Shown here piece by piece: positions 63,105-64,000 of a stretch of 64,000 nucleotides of DNA (positions within the stretch are counted from its first letter, which is position 1; the number at the start of each line of letters is the position of its first letter). The DNA is from Actinomadura litoris (GTDB lineage Bacteria; Actinomycetota; Actinomycetes; Streptosporangiales; Streptosporangiaceae). The position numbers were made by a program, and so were the translations under genes. The notes under the pieces were generated by a model, which saw only the letters and a list, made by a program, of their open reading frames with translations, ran no database searches and was not told where the DNA came from. The stretch covers positions 124,001 through 188,000 of the forward strand of contig NZ_WOFH01000006.1 of NCBI RefSeq assembly GCF_009733595.1, in the 5' to 3' direction.

Positions 63105-64000
63105 TTGCGCAGCAACCGTCCCGCCCGCTCGCGCAGCACGGTGACGACGTCGCCGGACTTCGCCACCGCCTTCACCACCTTCGGATCGGTCGGGCCGAGC
63201 GCCCAGTCGCCGGTGTGCGCCTCGACGGGCTTCTTCTTCACCGTCGCCTGGACGGCGAGCGGTTGCAGCCGCCATCGGCCGCCGTCCCAGCGCAGGAGCC
63301 CGATACAGGACGTGGACGCCGCCACCAGCGCGGGGGTCAGCGGCCCGCAGGAGGGGAGCCGCTCGACGTCCACCTCGATCTCGTGGCCGTCCAGCGACCA
63401 GGTGGTGCCGTTCACGGTGTGGCCCTCCACCAGCACGGGCTCGGAGATCCGGACCGGGTGCCGCTCCAGCGGCGGGACGGCGGGGGCGACCGACCCGGCG
63501 AGCATCAGCCGCGCGGTCGCGAACGGGTCGGCGGCCTCCGCGAGCGTGGCCCTCGCGTCGTCCCACCGGAGATGGCCGGCGCTCAGGGGAAGGTCCTGGA
63601 CGGTGACGCTCCGCCGCTCCGCCAGCGCCGCCATCAGCACGGGGTGCCCGCCGAGCAGCTGCCAGACGGCCGGGCCGACGATCGTGTCGACCTTCGGCGC
63701 GGCGACGCCGGTCCGCACCAGGCGCGTGCCGCCGGACGACTCCAGGACGCCGTGCACCTCGATCTGGACGGCCGTCCCGTGCTCGTGCACGTCCACGCCC
63801 AGGGGGAGCAGCCGCCCCGACACGGTCTCGGGGGCGCCGCCGCCGGGCAGGCCGGGCTGCGCCAGCAGCACGCCGCGCGCCCACAGGTCGGCCCACCGCC
63901 GGACGGGCAGCCGGTCCATCGTCGCGACCGGGCACGAGGCCCGCAGCTCGGCGGCCAGGCCGTCCAGCAGCACGCCGAGCCGCCGCAGCCGGGGTTCGGC
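63101..64000 (-). CDS. protein of unknown function, N-terminus beyond window
   Basis: At least 299 residues of a protein whose start lies past base 64000: the reading frame stays open to the window end, and the GTG at 63973 lies inside it. It overlaps the VWA gene by ATGA. Recognisable stretches are PVRRWADLWARGVLLAQPGL, SSGGTRLVRTGVAAP, SVTVQDLPLSAGHLRWDDA and a Trp/Lys C-terminal part (VKAVAKSGDVVTVLRERAGR). It is the first visible gene of the DUF5682/MoxR/VWA operon and may carry a domain of the kind that in related loci accompanies SWIM zinc-finger proteins, but I see no zinc motif here. Function unknown. Confidence 0.75.
   Translation of the reverse strand, partial: AEPRLRRLGVLLDGLAAELRASCPVATMDRLPVRRWADLWARGVLLAQPGLPGGGAPETVSGRLLPLGVDVHEHGTAVQIEVHGVLESSGGTRLVRTGVAAPKVDTIVGPAVWQLLGGHPVLMAALAERRSVTVQDLPLSAGHLRWDDARATLAEAADPFATARLMLAGSVAPAVPPLERHPVRISEPVLVEGHTVNGTTWSLDGHEIEVDVERLPSCGPLTPALVAASTSCIGLLRWDGGRWRLQPLAVQATVKKKPVEAHTGDWALGPTDPKVVKAVAKSGDVVTVLRERAGRLLRK

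Noticed and set aside
61755..63935. Long start for the VWA gene at 63935
   Set aside because: The upstream part is a shadow of the neighbouring gene; ATG 63104 has an ATGA overlap and a protein-like N-terminus.

Overview
The window is high-GC DNA with GTG/ATG starts, strong GGAGG-type ribosome binding sites, ATGA/GTGA gene overlaps, and families typical of filamentous Actinobacteria (SARP regulator, MocR-type PdxR, fused ECF sigma factors, a SAM-IV-type riboswitch, FKBP lipid-anchored-style foldases, DUF5682/MoxR/VWA cluster). I infer an actinomycete close to Actinomadura/Thermomonosporaceae; that placement is inference from gene content, not a search.

Region 1 (1-20541) is a dense defence-type array. 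Two cytosine-C5 methyltransferase genes (the first cut by the window start and lacking the catalytic Cys) read rightward. Three genes read leftward in one operon with ATGA overlaps: a putative DUF6339-like protein, an unrecognised protein and an XRE-HTH/GHKL ATPase. From the same 442-bp divergent intergenic region, which carries palindromic TTTGACA sites, a four-gene rightward operon encodes a 1561-aa sacsin/GHKL ATPase fused to an SF2 helicase, a UvrD-like SF1 helicase, a DISARM DrmA-like helicase and a DrmB-like DUF1998 protein. It ends in a strong hairpin. A second UvrD-type helicase with a RelE-like N-terminus follows, and it is frameshifted. No DrmC-like phospholipase-D nuclease is visible. 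This DrmAB + GHKL-helicase + UvrD + 5mC methylation arrangement is the best candidate for an unusual system in the window.

Region 2 (20683-27364) is sparse: a protein kinase fused to a degenerate FtsK motor domain, tRNA-Lys, a NarL-type response regulator without the usual receiver lysine, and a roughly 2-kb interval flanked by a 42-nt repeat of the 3' half of tRNA-His. The interval looks like a decayed tRNA-integrated island and holds one small secreted protein.

Region 3 (27419-46117) is chromosomal-type sequence: oligoribonuclease, an FMN split-barrel protein divergent from a PdxR-type regulator with a recognisable operator, an amidase-like conserved protein, two tandem ECF sigma factors each fused to a zinc anti-sigma-like segment, a membrane span and an extracellular domain, a solute-binding/VWA membrane protein, a SpoU/TrmH rRNA/tRNA methyltransferase, a secreted membrane-anchored protein, a 1364-aa protein with four SseB-like domains and a long Gln/Pro/Ala repeat tract translationally coupled to a small gene, and a class V aminotransferase under a SAM-IV-type riboswitch.

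Region 4 (46162-64000) holds a class A penicillin-binding protein, a two-domain FKBP isomerase, two methyltransferases, a regulator/anti-sigma-like ATPase pair, a SARP regulator with 11-nt repeats upstream, a PQQ-like propeller protein, and a translationally coupled operon DUF5682 / MoxR ATPase / VWA / unknown protein that runs off the window end. Between them, long opposite-strand open frames are artefacts of high GC and were left out.
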